Below are positions 25,614-34,222 of a stretch of 64,000 nucleotides of DNA, one piece after another. The stretch lies in the NCBI GenBank assembly GCA_964478545.1, contig CAYZIS010000003.1:71378-135377 (forward strand), read 5' to 3'. The translations under genes were made by a program, and so were the position numbers. Each line of letters begins with the position of its first letter. The stretch's first letter is position 1. A model generated the notes under the pieces. It searched no databases and was not told the origin of the DNA. It saw nothing but the letters and a program-made list of their open reading frames with translations. Source of the stretch: DQWO01 sp964478545. Lineage in GTDB: Bacteria; Desulfobacterota; Anaeroferrophillalia; Anaeroferrophillales; Anaeroferrophillaceae.

Positions 25614-26810
25614 TTATCGGGGGCCGATAGTATCCCAATGGGCACATTTGGGACACTTCCATACCACTTCATCAAGTTGATAACCGCATTGACAGCATTG
25701 ATATGGTTTATTGACAGGCTTGTATGTATCAAAAAAGTTCTGTAAAAACCATTGATATTCCCCACAGTTTTCTGTTGTCCGAACCAGTTTTGCCACTACG
25801 GCAAAAATTCCCGCAGCATCAGGTTTTGTCGCCAAAATCCGTTTTATCCAGTCAGCAGCTTCGTTTGTACGGCTATTATCCAACAAAAAGTTACTATAAC
25901 AAAGAATAAAATGGATATTATCTGAATATTTATCCAGATAATATCGGTAAAATTCATCCTTTAGCTGGTTAGTTCTTTCAGGAGGCAGCTGGGAAAAACG
26001 ACGAACAACCAACGATACCAACTCAGGATTAAGCTCAAAAGCTTTTCTCCATGATTTTAGCGCCTCTTGCTCTTTTCCCGTTCTTGCCTGCAAATCCCCC
26101 AGATGCAACCATGCATCCATACAGTTTTCATTGATGCCAATTGCCCGACGATAGAAACCCGCAGCCTTAGTATTATTACCAGATTGATCGGCCTCCTTTG
26201 CCATTTCAGTGGTCAAATGTGCCAGAATATTATGGGAATCATCAGTATCGCTTAATTCAGAAAGTTTTTTCTGAACCATGATGGCTTTATCCCATTCACG
26301 ACATAATTCATAAATGCCGCCCAACTCATGTAAAGCATTGAGATAGGTTGGTGCTTTTTCATGCAATTCTTCAAAAGTTTTTCCGGCCCGTTCAATGAGA
26401 CCGGCTTTTTTATAATCCAGGCCAATTTCAAACATAGTCTGTAACGTAATATCTTCAGGGAGGGAAGAACGCAGAAGGAGATTACGATGAATTCTAATAG
26501 CGCGGTCAACTTCACCAGTGTTGCGAAATAATTGGCCAAGCGCCAGATAAATTTCGCTGGTGGCTGAACTCATCTGGGCGACTTTAATGAATTCAACCAG
26601 TGCCCGGTCGGTTTCGTTGGACAGAATGTAGGATAAGCCCCTGAAGTAGGAACGGAGAAGAATTTCCTGATCTTCAGATGCCCTGTTGTCTTTCGATATA
26701 TTATCTGGCTGTTTGCTACGGATGGAGGAGGAAAACTTTTGTTTCAGCAACAAAAGAAGAGTCAAAAGAAGAAGGACCAGCACAATACCGGCAATCAGGA
26801 AAATATTCAT
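25614..26810 (-). CDS. lapB: LapB-like TPR protein with C-terminal rubredoxin-type zinc ribbon
   Basis: LapB (YciM) coordinates LPS synthesis by controlling LpxC turnover through FtsH in enterobacteria. This 398-residue protein has one N-terminal membrane anchor (about 4-24), several TPR repeats (for example EIYLALGQLFRNTGEVDRAIRIHRNLL and AWLHLGDLQARTGKEQEALKSW), and a C-terminal zinc ribbon YQCCQCGYQLDEVVWKCPKC with the CxxC pairs. The architecture and length match. It is preceded by a lapA-like gene, as in E. coli. ftsH is also in the window. Confidence 0.92.
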   Translation of the reverse strand: MNIFLIAGIVLVLLLLTLLLLLKQKFSSSIRSKQPDNISKDNRASEDQEILLRSYFRGLSYILSNETDRALVEFIKVAQMSSATSEIYLALGQLFRNTGEVDRAIRIHRNLLLRSSLPEDITLQTMFEIGLDYKKAGLIERAGKTFEELHEKAPTYLNALHELGGIYELCREWDKAIMVQKKLSELSDTDDSHNILAHLTTEMAKEADQSGNNTKAAGFYRRAIGINENCMDAWLHLGDLQARTGKEQEALKSWRKAFELNPELVSLVVRRFSQLPPERTNQLKDEFYRYYLDKYSDNIHFILCYSNFLLDNSRTNEAADWIKRILATKPDAAGIFAVVAKLVRTTENCGEYQWFLQNFFDTYKPVNKPYQCCQCGYQLDEVVWKCPKCAHWDTIGPR

Positions 26811-26814
26811 ATAA

Positions 26815-27189
26815 TCAATTAGTTACCTGAGTTACATCATCCTGTTTATCAGCGGCTAACTCAACATCAGGAACCACTGCCTCTGTCAAAGGTAAATTAC
26901 GGAATTTTTCCAACTCTGCTTCCAGATCTTTAATTTGTTTATCCTTTTTTTTCATTGTCCGGCGCTGGCGGAAAAGTACCATGATGTCAACAATAGCCAC
27001 AGAAATAGCCCCGCAAAAAATGGCTAAGAAAAGTAACGCATATAAGGGGATTTCCAGAGGGCCTAAGACGACAAATACCAGGTTATAGTGTAAAGAAACC
27101 GGAAGTGATAATGCGCCCATATTCTCAAAAACAAAAATCAGCAGTAAGGTTAAAAAAAGGAGCAGAAAAGTAATTTTTACATATCTCAT
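26815..27189 (-). CDS. lapA: LapA-domain membrane protein
   Basis: This 124-residue protein has two membrane segments (about 5-24 and 42-66) and a C-terminal coiled coil (RQRRTMKKKDKQIKDLEAELEKFR), the LapA (DUF1049) layout. In E. coli LapA works with LapB in LPS assembly. The tail is acidic. The ATG overlaps the stop of the upstream HIT gene (ATGA), and lapB starts 4 bp after its stop. Confidence 0.86.
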   Translation of the reverse strand: MRYVKITFLLLFLTLLLIFVFENMGALSLPVSLHYNLVFVVLGPLEIPLYALLFLAIFCGAISVAIVDIMVLFRQRRTMKKKDKQIKDLEAELEKFRNLPLTEAVVPDVELAADKQDDVTQVTN

Positions 27190-27701
27190 TTCAGATTCAT
27201 CCTTTCAGCGGTAAAATATTTGGCCAAATTTTCATAAGTCTCTCGAAGATGTTGAGGCATGACCTTGATTTCTCCGATAACCGGCATGAAATTATAATCT
27301 CCCTGCCAACGGGGAACAATGTGAAAATGGAGATGGGCATCAATTCCGGCTCCGGCTATTTTCCCCAGATTAATACCACCATTAAAACCATCAGCCTGAA
27401 GAGCAAGCTGCAAACAGGCAACGGAACTCCGGAACAATTCCATCAATTCCTGAAACATCGGGGCCGAAAGTTGTCTGAGATCATTAACATGTTTAAATGG
27501 TACCACCATCAGATGACCATTATTATAAGGATACCGGTTCATCAGGACATAGGCATGTTCACCCCGATAAAGGACCAGATTTTGCGGGTCATTGGATTCT
27601 GCGGCAATCTGACAAAAGAGGCAACGATCCTTAAGGGATTCCTTATTATCATCAAGAATGTATTCCATTCGCCAGGGAGCCCAAAGTACTTTTTGACTCA
27701 T
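27186..27701 (-). CDS. HIT-family nucleotide hydrolase/transferase
   Basis: The 171-residue protein starts MSQKVLWAPWRMEYI and carries CLFCQIA near the N-terminus, VLMNRYPYNNGHLMVVPFKHV, and the histidine triad in DAHLHFHIVPRW. HIT proteins of this FHIT/Ap4A-phosphorylase-like branch act on dinucleoside polyphosphates or AMP conjugates. It heads the HIT-lapA-lapB-PilZ cluster. Confidence 0.92.
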   Translation of the reverse strand: MSQKVLWAPWRMEYILDDNKESLKDRCLFCQIAAESNDPQNLVLYRGEHAYVLMNRYPYNNGHLMVVPFKHVNDLRQLSAPMFQELMELFRSSVACLQLALQADGFNGGINLGKIAGAGIDAHLHFHIVPRWQGDYNFMPVIGEIKVMPQHLRETYENLAKYFTAERMNLK

Positions 27702-27781
27702 GTTAAACCTTCATTTCCTTTCTTAATTACAGCTATAGTCAATGCATTACCATTTTTCCGGCCCCATTTCCACTATTTTTA

Positions 27782-28549
27782 TTAGACCTGCATGACGCTA
27801 AGCTGTAAGGTGAAATCAGAGATTTGGAAGAACTGCTGGAGAAAAAAAGAGCCGCCATTCCACGTCATTTGGTCAGGCCATACCGGCTGCGTTTCATACC
27901 CACTTATGAGCAAGTAATTATAACATATTAAAATCATTAATCTTTTGTTTTATCAATATTTTTCACGCTTATGGAGCAATTACCTGAAGATGTCCGGGCT
28001 TGACTCATAGCCGTGTCTGCCCAGCCTGCCGGCAGGCACGGCGACAGGCAGGCCATGGCTTCTTTTTCTTAGACCTGCATGGAAATAAATGCTATAAAAA
28101 GGATAGGAGGTTCTAATGAAAGACGCCACGTTGCAAGATAAAATCAATGATTTGGAAGAACTGCTGGAGAAAAAAAGAGCTGCCATTCCACGTCATTCGG
28201 TCAGGCCATATCAGCTGCGTTTCATACCCACTTATGAGCAAGTAATTATAACATATTAAAATCATTAATCTTTTGTTTTATCAATATTTTTCACGCTTAT
28301 GGAGCAATTACCTGAAGATGTCCGGGCTTGACTCATAGCCGTGTCTGCCCAGCCTGCCGGCAGGCACGGCGACAGGCAGGCCATGGCTTCTTTTTCTTAG
28401 ACCTGCATGGAAATAAATGCTATAAAAAGGATAGGAGGTTCTAATGAAAGACGCCACGTTGCAAGATAAAATCAATGATTTGGAAGAACTGCTGGAGAAA
28501 AAAAGAGCTGCCATTCCACGTCATTCGGTCAGGCCATATCAGCTGCTGG
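27782..28549. repeat. Three-copy direct tandem duplication, period 328 bp
   Basis: The marker GATTTGGAAGAACTGCTGGA begins at 27821, 28149 and 28477, exactly 328 bp apart. The second and third units are identical over most of their length; the first is diverged and lacks about 30 bases at its front. Each unit contains the front of a 52-residue gene, then an AT-rich stretch, then an R3-type hairpin (GCCTGCCGGCAGGC within GCCGTG...CACGGC, near 28010 and 28340). Only the last unit runs into the intact gene end. The near identity implies recent unequal recombination. Confidence 0.92.
28116..28259 (+). pseudogene. Truncated duplicate of the 52-residue coiled-coil gene
   Basis: This copy has the same ribosome site (GGATAGGAGG) and the same first 34 residues (MKDATLQDKINDLEELLEKK, then RAAIPRHSVRPYQL) as the intact gene at 28444. 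It diverges at the duplication junction into RFIPTYEQVIITY and stops at 47 residues. A more decayed first copy lies around 27810-27890 without a usable start. It could still be translated. Confidence 0.65.
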
Positions 28550-28602
28550 ATATCGAGGAAATGGAAGAAGAATTGCTGGAATTAAAAAGAAGGAAAGAGT
28601 AG
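28444..28602 (+). CDS. Small coiled-coil protein (52 residues), intact copy
   Basis: The ATG follows GGATAGGAGG at good spacing. The product is highly charged: DKINDLEELLEKKRAAIP, a loop with RHSVRPYQLLDIEE, then MEEELLELKRRKE, so it looks like two helices with coiled-coil character. I do not recognise a characterised family. A DUF2148 gene starts 8 bp after its stop, which suggests co-transcription. Two degraded upstream duplicates exist in tandem. Confidence 0.75.
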   Translation: MKDATLQDKINDLEELLEKKRAAIPRHSVRPYQLLDIEEMEEELLELKRRKE

Positions 28603-28609
28603 ATTAATC

Positions 28610-29137
28610 ATGATTCTGGATGCACAGGCAACTGAGCTAAATGCTATTATGACCGTGGCTGATTTGATGGCGGCCGCCGCTCGTACCGCTCCGAAAGGGA
28701 AGGGGGCTGACCGGCTGATTTCCATGATTTTTACCGGTGAAGATAAAGACTTGGTTGCTGCCAGGATGTCAACGATTGCCAGGGAGGAAGACATTCCCTT
28801 TTTTCAGCGGGATGCTGAAAACATCTATCAGTGTGCAGCTGTTCTGGCCCTGGGAACTACCCTTGCCCCTTTGGGAATTCCCTATTGTGGTTATTGTGGT
28901 TATGAAAATTGCCAGGAATGCAGCCAGAAAGACGGCCGTTGCAGTTTCAATATTATTGATCTGGGGATCGCCCTGGGATCGGCGGTGGCTACGGCAACCC
29001 TGCACCACATTGATAACCGCATCATGTTTTCTTTCGGCAGAACCACCCTGGAAATGGGGCTATTGCCGGAAGGGACCAGAGTAGCCTATGGCATTCCCCT
29101 GTCAGTTTCCAGCAAGAGCCCGTTTTTTGACCGCTGA
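28610..29137 (+). CDS. DUF2148 ferredoxin-domain-containing protein
   Basis: This 175-residue protein belongs to the DUF2148 family, found mainly in anaerobes. Four cysteines in CGYCGYENCQEC plus a fifth in KDGRCSF suggest an iron-sulfur cluster. The N-terminal part has VADLMAAAARTAPKGKGADRL, and the C-terminal part has DLGIALGSAVATA and GRTTLEMGLLPEGTRVAYGIPLS. The biochemical role is unknown. A short palindrome (CTGAGCTCAG) followed by TTTTTT lies at the stop and may terminate transcription. Confidence 0.88.
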   Translation: MILDAQATELNAIMTVADLMAAAARTAPKGKGADRLISMIFTGEDKDLVAARMSTIAREEDIPFFQRDAENIYQCAAVLALGTTLAPLGIPYCGYCGYENCQECSQKDGRCSFNIIDLGIALGSAVATATLHHIDNRIMFSFGRTTLEMGLLPEGTRVAYGIPLSVSSKSPFFDR

Positions 29138-29169
29138 GCTCAGATTTTTTCTTATAGGGAAGAAAATTA

Positions 29170-30888
29170 CTAGCGGATATCTTTCAGGTTCAACTGAATG
29201 GACTGGTTGCCATTCCAGGTATTGATCTGCGGGACAAAGGCAAGATCAATCTGATCTCCGGCAGAAATCTGCCGATCACCCATATTAAAACCTATGGCGT
29301 TGCTTTTAGCTGAATGATCACGGACCTGTAAACGCAGATGATTTTTACCAACGATTGAGGCACGGTTTACCTCAAGTTCTTCGGCCACAAAAATCGGTTC
29401 GGGGTTGCCAAAACCAAATGGCGCCAGTTGAGCTATATCCTGAAGAAATTGAAATGACAGATCACTGAGTTTCAGCCGTCCATCGAGTTCCAGCGTTTGC
29501 TGCAGTGCATTGGCTTGCAAATGTTCACCAACCAAGCTGTCAAGCGAATTTCGAAATGCTTCCAGATTATTATGGTCAATGGAAAAACCGACAGCCATCT
29601 GATGTCCACCAAAGCGATTAAGATATTCGCTGCATTGGGTAATCATATCCAGTAAATGAATTCCTGGGATACTGCGTCCGGAAGCTTTGCCAACTCCGTT
29701 TTTATTCATACTTATAAGCATGGTCGGTTGAAAATAGCGCTCAGCGATTTTAGACGCGACAATACCAATAACCCCTTCATGCCAATTGGTTGACGACAGT
29801 ACCGTAACATGTTTACCCCCATAATTGTGGTCCTGAGCCATGCAACCATTAACTTCCTCAAAAATAACTGCCTCAACCTTGCGACGCTGCAGGTTCAGCT
29901 GCTGTAACCGGTAAGCCTGCTCATCCGCAACGGCAGCATCATCAGTAAGCAACAACTCCATGGCATCCTGGACAGAATCCATCCGACCGGCAGCATTCAG
30001 GCGGGGCGCAAGTTTAAAGGCAATATCACGGGCGCTTATCCCGGCGCTACGATCTACCCGGCTGATGGTCAGTAATGCATCAAGGCCAGGACGATGGGCA
30101 CTGGCAATCTCTTCGAGACCATATTTTACGAAAATTCGGTTAACTCCGGTAAGCGGCATTACATCCGCTACGGTGCCCAAAGCAACCATATCCAAATAAC
30201 GTTTCAGGTTGATTTCCCCGGACAGCATCCCAGCTTCACGCATTTCCCGCCGACAGGCAATCAGTAGATTAAAGGCGACGCCAACTCCGGCCAGATTTTT
30301 CTCGGGATAGGAACAATCTTTCTGTTTTGGATTAATAATGGTGTAGGCATCCGGAAGCTCGGCAGGTGGCTCATGGTGATCAGTGATAATAGTATCAATG
30401 TGAAGACTGGCGGCACAAGCCACCTCATCAATATTGGAAATGCCACAATCAACGGTGACCAGAAGGGAAACTCCCTCTTTGGCATACCGTCGGATAGTTT
30501 CACTGCTAAGGCCATAACCTTCCTGTAGGCGTGATGGTATATGATAAAAAACATGCAAGCCAACTTGGCGAAAAAACTGTACCAGAATTACTGTTGATGA
30601 AATGCCATCAACATCATAATCGCCGTAGACTAGTACTTTTTCATGCCGTTCCATTGCCTGGAGCAGGCGTTTTACCGCTTTTTCCATTCCTTTTAGCAGG
30701 TTGGGATCGGGAAGATGGGATAGGGAAGGGGAGAGAAAACGGCCAATATCTTCGGGTTGATCAATTCCTCGACGAAGTAAAATCTCGGCAATTATAGGCG
30801 AAATTCCCAATTTTTTTCCAAAACTGGATGCCAGGGTAGGTGAAATTTCGGCGCAGGTCCATATTTGATTATGTATCTTATTATTCAT
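29170..30888 (-). CDS. recJ: Single-stranded-DNA exonuclease RecJ
   Basis: RecJ is a 5'-3' exonuclease used in recombination and base-excision repair. The 572-residue protein has the DHH motifs VYGDYDVDGISSTVIL (about residues 96-111), VTVDCGISN, ITDHHEPP and NPKQKDCSYPEKNLAGVGVAFNL. The DHHA1 region has GRSIPGIHLLDM and RFGGHQMAVGFS. A C-terminal OB-like domain follows. The length is typical. It is 25 bp downstream of the EamA transporter gene on the same strand. Confidence 0.96.
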   Translation of the reverse strand: MNNKIHNQIWTCAEISPTLASSFGKKLGISPIIAEILLRRGIDQPEDIGRFLSPSLSHLPDPNLLKGMEKAVKRLLQAMERHEKVLVYGDYDVDGISSTVILVQFFRQVGLHVFYHIPSRLQEGYGLSSETIRRYAKEGVSLLVTVDCGISNIDEVACAASLHIDTIITDHHEPPAELPDAYTIINPKQKDCSYPEKNLAGVGVAFNLLIACRREMREAGMLSGEINLKRYLDMVALGTVADVMPLTGVNRIFVKYGLEEIASAHRPGLDALLTISRVDRSAGISARDIAFKLAPRLNAAGRMDSVQDAMELLLTDDAAVADEQAYRLQQLNLQRRKVEAVIFEEVNGCMAQDHNYGGKHVTVLSSTNWHEGVIGIVASKIAERYFQPTMLISMNKNGVGKASGRSIPGIHLLDMITQCSEYLNRFGGHQMAVGFSIDHNNLEAFRNSLDSLVGEHLQANALQQTLELDGRLKLSDLSFQFLQDIAQLAPFGFGNPEPIFVAEELEVNRASIVGKNHLRLQVRDHSAKSNAIGFNMGDRQISAGDQIDLAFVPQINTWNGNQSIQLNLKDIR

Positions 30889-30913
30889 AATATCAACTCA
30901 AACTCATGTTGTT

Positions 30914-31792
30914 TTAAGTTCTTCCCTGCCAGATTACCAGAAAACCAGCCGCAAAAATCAAAATTCCGCCAAATACTGTTATCAGGGAGGGAATGTCCCG
31001 CAAAAATATTATTCCCATCATGACGGTGCTGACCGGTTCCAGATAACCTATGATGGCTACATGCTGGGCCATGATAGTGGTAAGGCCAGAGATATACATC
31101 AGAGGTGCAAGACTGCAATGGATAAATCCTAATAAAACTAATATCATCCAATCCATGGGAGGTGCAGACAGTGGCTGCACAACAACCATGGGGGCCAGAA
31201 TGACAACAATAAATACACCTTGCCAAAAGGCAATAGACAGGGGTGGCAACCCCCGAGTTAAGCCTTTAGCAATAATTAAGGTTATCGCATAAGCCAGACC
31301 TGAAATAACACCGAAAGCAATACCGCCGGTTGCCTGTTTATCCAGTAACAATTGCAGGTGAGGGGACAGCATCAGGAAAAGACCGACAAGGGAAACAGGC
31401 AGCGCGATGCCGGTCCAACGATCAAATTTCTCATGCAGGATTAAAGGGACCAGGAGGGCAACAAATATCGGCGCGGTATAATGGCTAAAAACCGCGTTGG
31501 CAATGGTTGTATGGCGCAGGGCTAAAAAATAAAAGTAGAGATTAAGCAAAAGGCAGATTGCCAGCAAGAGAATCTGCCAAAAGTTTTCCTTGAGATCCGA
31601 AATAAGACGCTGGGCGGCTGAAGGATGAAACCTGGCAACCAGAAAGAGAACCGGCAGCGAAAATAATGATGAAAAAAATATTACCTGCCAAGGGGGCATA
31701 ACCATTATCTTAATAACAATACCCCAGGTACTCCACATCAAAAGGGCTAGAATTATCTTTAGATATGCCTTGTTAATTACCTTGTTTAACAC
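30914..31792 (-). CDS. EamA/DMT-family transporter
   Basis: The 292-residue protein has ten predicted membrane helices arranged as two EamA repeats (for example LALLMWSTWGIVIKIMV and GFIHCSLAPLMYISGLTTI with LEPVSTVMMGIIFL). Such drug/metabolite transporters export amino acids, nucleosides or other small metabolites; the substrate cannot be told from sequence. It begins an apparent two-gene unit with recJ. Confidence 0.9.
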   Translation of the reverse strand: MLNKVINKAYLKIILALLMWSTWGIVIKIMVMPPWQVIFFSSLFSLPVLFLVARFHPSAAQRLISDLKENFWQILLLAICLLLNLYFYFLALRHTTIANAVFSHYTAPIFVALLVPLILHEKFDRWTGIALPVSLVGLFLMLSPHLQLLLDKQATGGIAFGVISGLAYAITLIIAKGLTRGLPPLSIAFWQGVFIVVILAPMVVVQPLSAPPMDWMILVLLGFIHCSLAPLMYISGLTTIMAQHVAIIGYLEPVSTVMMGIIFLRDIPSLITVFGGILIFAAGFLVIWQGRT

Positions 31793-31867
31793 TTAATTCC
31801 TGCATTTTCTTACATTAATATTTTAAAATTATTCATGAAATCCATAAAACCTATAGCAAAGTAAAAG

Positions 31868-31977
31868 CTTCATATGCGAGGCACGGAAAGCCTGAGGGAT
31901 GAGGCGTATTTTAACAGTACACTGCAAAAGCGAAGGCTACAGCGTAACGACGGGGATGGCGTTTTTACGAAGCTATC
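31868..31977. repeat. Intergenic repeat-like element R5 adjoining coaD
   Basis: This roughly 110-bp stretch starts GCTTCATATGCGAGGCACGG, contains CCTGAGGGATGAGGCG and GGCTACAGCGTAACGACGGG, and ends GTTTTTACGAAGCTATC. GCTTC and GAAGC could close it as a stem. The end touches the coaD stop codon. It resembles an intergenic repeat I associate with deltaproteobacterial genomes; this is memory, not a search. Only one copy is in the window. Confidence 0.4.
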
Positions 31978-32473
31978 AGGCTTTAGGCAGGGAATATTTC
32001 TTCTTTATCCTCTCTTCTACCAGGGGATGTACTAAACCGGAGACCGTTCCACCCAGGGATGCCAGCTCTTTGACAATCCGCGAACTGACATACATATAAG
32101 TATCTTTGGACATCATAAAAAAAGTTTCGATTGAAGGGGCAAGATTACGGTTCATTAAAGCCATCTGAAATTCATATTCAAAATCAGATACCGCCCGCAA
32201 ACCACGGATAATGGCATGAGCATTCATTTCCTGAACGTAATTGATCAGCAGACCATCAAAAGTAGAAACTTTCACCCGTGGATTTTCAGAAAATATTTCC
32301 TCAATCATTTCCATGCGCTCACAAACGCTGAAAAGACTGTTTTTTTCCTGATTGCAGGCAACGGCTACATAGAGTTCATCGAAAACTTTAGACCCACGAC
32401 GGATAAGGTCAATATGACCATTGGTAACCGGGTCAAATGAGCCAGGATAAACAGCGATTTTGGTGCAAGCCAT
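31976..32473 (-). CDS. coaD: Phosphopantetheine adenylyltransferase
   Basis: CoaD adenylylates 4'-phosphopantetheine to dephospho-CoA. The 165-residue protein has AVYPGSFDPVTNGHIDLI, the TxGH nucleotidyltransferase motif, then FDGLLINYVQEMNAHAIIRGLRAVSDFEYE and YVSSRIVKELASLGG, which corresponds to the ISSR motif. It is full length. It follows rsmD by 7 bp, a widespread gene pair. Confidence 0.97.
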   Translation of the reverse strand: MACTKIAVYPGSFDPVTNGHIDLIRRGSKVFDELYVAVACNQEKNSLFSVCERMEMIEEIFSENPRVKVSTFDGLLINYVQEMNAHAIIRGLRAVSDFEYEFQMALMNRNLAPSIETFFMMSKDTYMYVSSRIVKELASLGGTVSGLVHPLVEERIKKKYSLPKA

Positions 32474-32480
32474 GTGGAGA

Positions 32481-33041
32481 TTACTCCTTATTTTGACAGA
32501 CTATAAAGGTTATAGAGCTGTGACCGTATCTTTTTTGTTTCCAGATTTCCAGTGGCAAAGGTACTTGTAGCACATCGCGGTAATCATGCTCAACAACTAA
32601 GGTGCCGGAGGGGGATAATAACCCATGATCAGCAATGGATGTAATCATTCTGTCAAGAGCAGTGGAACGGTAAGGTGGATCCATGAAGATAAGATCAAAA
32701 CAGTCTGACTGGGCACTTTTTCCCTGAATAAACCGGGCCGCGGTAAGATTAAGCACCTGACATAATTCCTGGCAACGCGCTTTTTTCAGGTTTTTCTCGA
32801 TCAGCCGACAGCTGGCAGCTACGTTATCAACACACCAAGCCGCTTTGGCGCCGCGGCTTAAGGCTTCAATGCTCAGGATACCACTGCCGGCAAACAGGTC
32901 AGCAACCAGAGCATCTTTAATATGTTCAATTCCAATCACTGAAAATATTGCTTCGCGAACTATCGCCTTTGTCGGCCTGAGCTGCGGGATATCATCAACC
33001 TCCAAAACAAGTCCACGACGATTACCACCAGTAACTTTCAT
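32481..33041 (-). CDS. rsmD: 16S rRNA m2G966 methyltransferase
   Basis: RsmD methylates G966 of 16S rRNA using S-adenosylmethionine. The 186-residue protein shows RPTKAIVREAIFSVIG near the N-terminus, VADLFAGSGILSIEALSRGA (SAM-binding motif I) and LIFMDPPYRS, the DPPY active-site motif. The rsmD-coaD arrangement is conserved across bacteria. Confidence 0.95.
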   Translation of the reverse strand: MKVTGGNRRGLVLEVDDIPQLRPTKAIVREAIFSVIGIEHIKDALVADLFAGSGILSIEALSRGAKAAWCVDNVAASCRLIEKNLKKARCQELCQVLNLTAARFIQGKSAQSDCFDLIFMDPPYRSTALDRMITSIADHGLLSPSGTLVVEHDYRDVLQVPLPLEIWKQKRYGHSSITFIVCQNKE

Positions 33042-33136
33042 GATTGGTCCTGATAAAAATCAAAAGAAAAGGCAGATGCTTGCGCTCTGCCTCATATGTC
33101 AGTAAATAGTGGAAATATCATGCAATATGACAACAA

Positions 33137-33418
33137 TTAACGATTTGCACCTCTTTTTGATGCTTTCAATGGGTTGATCTTCTGTTTAATCTCTTCGACA
33201 TTACGTTTAACGTGGGTCGCCATAGCACAGATACCTCCCTGCCATTTAGCCTCTGGATAGGGATAAGTCAAACAATATTCTTTGCCGCTAACATTGACTA
33301 TCTTGGCACATCCCTTACATTTATCAATTATGGGATAGCACTCACCGTGTTTGGCTGAGCACCCGGTGGATTTCATCAAAAAACATTCGCTTCCTTTGCG
33401 TACAGTCTGGCAAATCAT
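33137..33418 (-). CDS. PxxKW-family cysteine-rich protein
   Basis: The 93-residue protein has nine cysteines, mostly in pairs: MICQTV, GSECFL, TGCSAKHGECYP, DKCKGCAKI, KEYCLTYPYP and GGICAM. It also carries the signature PEAKWQGGICAMATH. The name comes from this PxxKW motif; the function is unknown. Metal or cluster binding is likely from the CxxC pairs. The family is mainly deltaproteobacterial as far as I know. A ribosome site AAGGAGG precedes the start. Confidence 0.82.
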   Translation of the reverse strand: MICQTVRKGSECFLMKSTGCSAKHGECYPIIDKCKGCAKIVNVSGKEYCLTYPYPEAKWQGGICAMATHVKRNVEEIKQKINPLKASKRGANR

Positions 33419-33537
33419 CGAAAAAGCCTCCTTAGTATTTAAATATTATGAGCAACCTTACGTACTGGATTAGCATCGCATTGTCAAGAATCTTTTCAGT
33501 TCCCAAACCTTTTCTTGACAACATTTTTCAAGGTAAC

Positions 33538-34146
33538 TTAGATGTATTTTTCGATGACCTGCCGTACATCAACCATATCAACCAGGTTGTGAATATAATC
33601 AAGTTGGTCGGTGTCAATGATTGCCACTTCAGAGAGGCGGTAATTTTCAATCCAGTCTTCATACAATTGGTTGAGCCGGTTCAAATAACGTGATTTAATA
33701 TTCTGCTCATAGGGACGGCCACGGTATTTGATGCGTTTTCTGATTGTCCGGTTCGAACAGCGGAGATAAATCAGTAAATCAGGAGATGGCAGCGTATCCA
33801 GAAGCGAAGTATAAAGGTCATAGTATGTATCAAAATCTTTCTTTTTCATTAATCGTGATCGGTAGAGATTGCGGGCAAATATTTCAGCGTCTTCATAAAT
33901 GGTGCGATCCTGAACCACAGAATTGTTGACATGGATCAGTTTTAAATGACTTTTAAATTTTTGGGTCAGAAAGAATATCTGCGATTTAAAGGACCAGGAT
34001 TTCATGTCCTGATAAAATTCTTTCAGGTACGGGTTGTTTTCATACTGCTCATAATAAGGTGTCAGGGGGTAGTAGGAACAGAGAAATTCCACCAGTTTTG
34101 ATTTTCCCGAGCCCATATTACCAGCAACAGCAATGAATTTCTTCAT
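33538..34146 (-). CDS. Deoxynucleoside kinase
   Basis: This 202-residue P-loop kinase phosphorylates deoxynucleosides for salvage. AVAGNMGSGKSKLVEFL is the P-loop, YYEQYENNPYLKEFY contains the substrate glutamate region, and VVQDRTIYEDAEIFARNL is the DRS-like motif of the dGK/dAK/dCK family. LIYLRCSNRTIRKRIKYRGRPYEQ supplies the lid arginines. Exact base specificity is not evident. Confidence 0.92.
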   Translation of the reverse strand: MKKFIAVAGNMGSGKSKLVEFLCSYYPLTPYYEQYENNPYLKEFYQDMKSWSFKSQIFFLTQKFKSHLKLIHVNNSVVQDRTIYEDAEIFARNLYRSRLMKKKDFDTYYDLYTSLLDTLPSPDLLIYLRCSNRTIRKRIKYRGRPYEQNIKSRYLNRLNQLYEDWIENYRLSEVAIIDTDQLDYIHNLVDMVDVRQVIEKYI

Positions 34147-34222
34147 TCAAGTACCGTTTTCATTGTTTTTACCAAAGTTAACATAATATTCATTATCAGA
34201 CGTTTTAAACAGAGGACTATTT

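Noticed and set aside
27702..28602. CRISPR-like array from the repeated units
   Set aside because: The period is 328 bp with three units and coding content; there are no short repeats with unique spacers and no cas genes.
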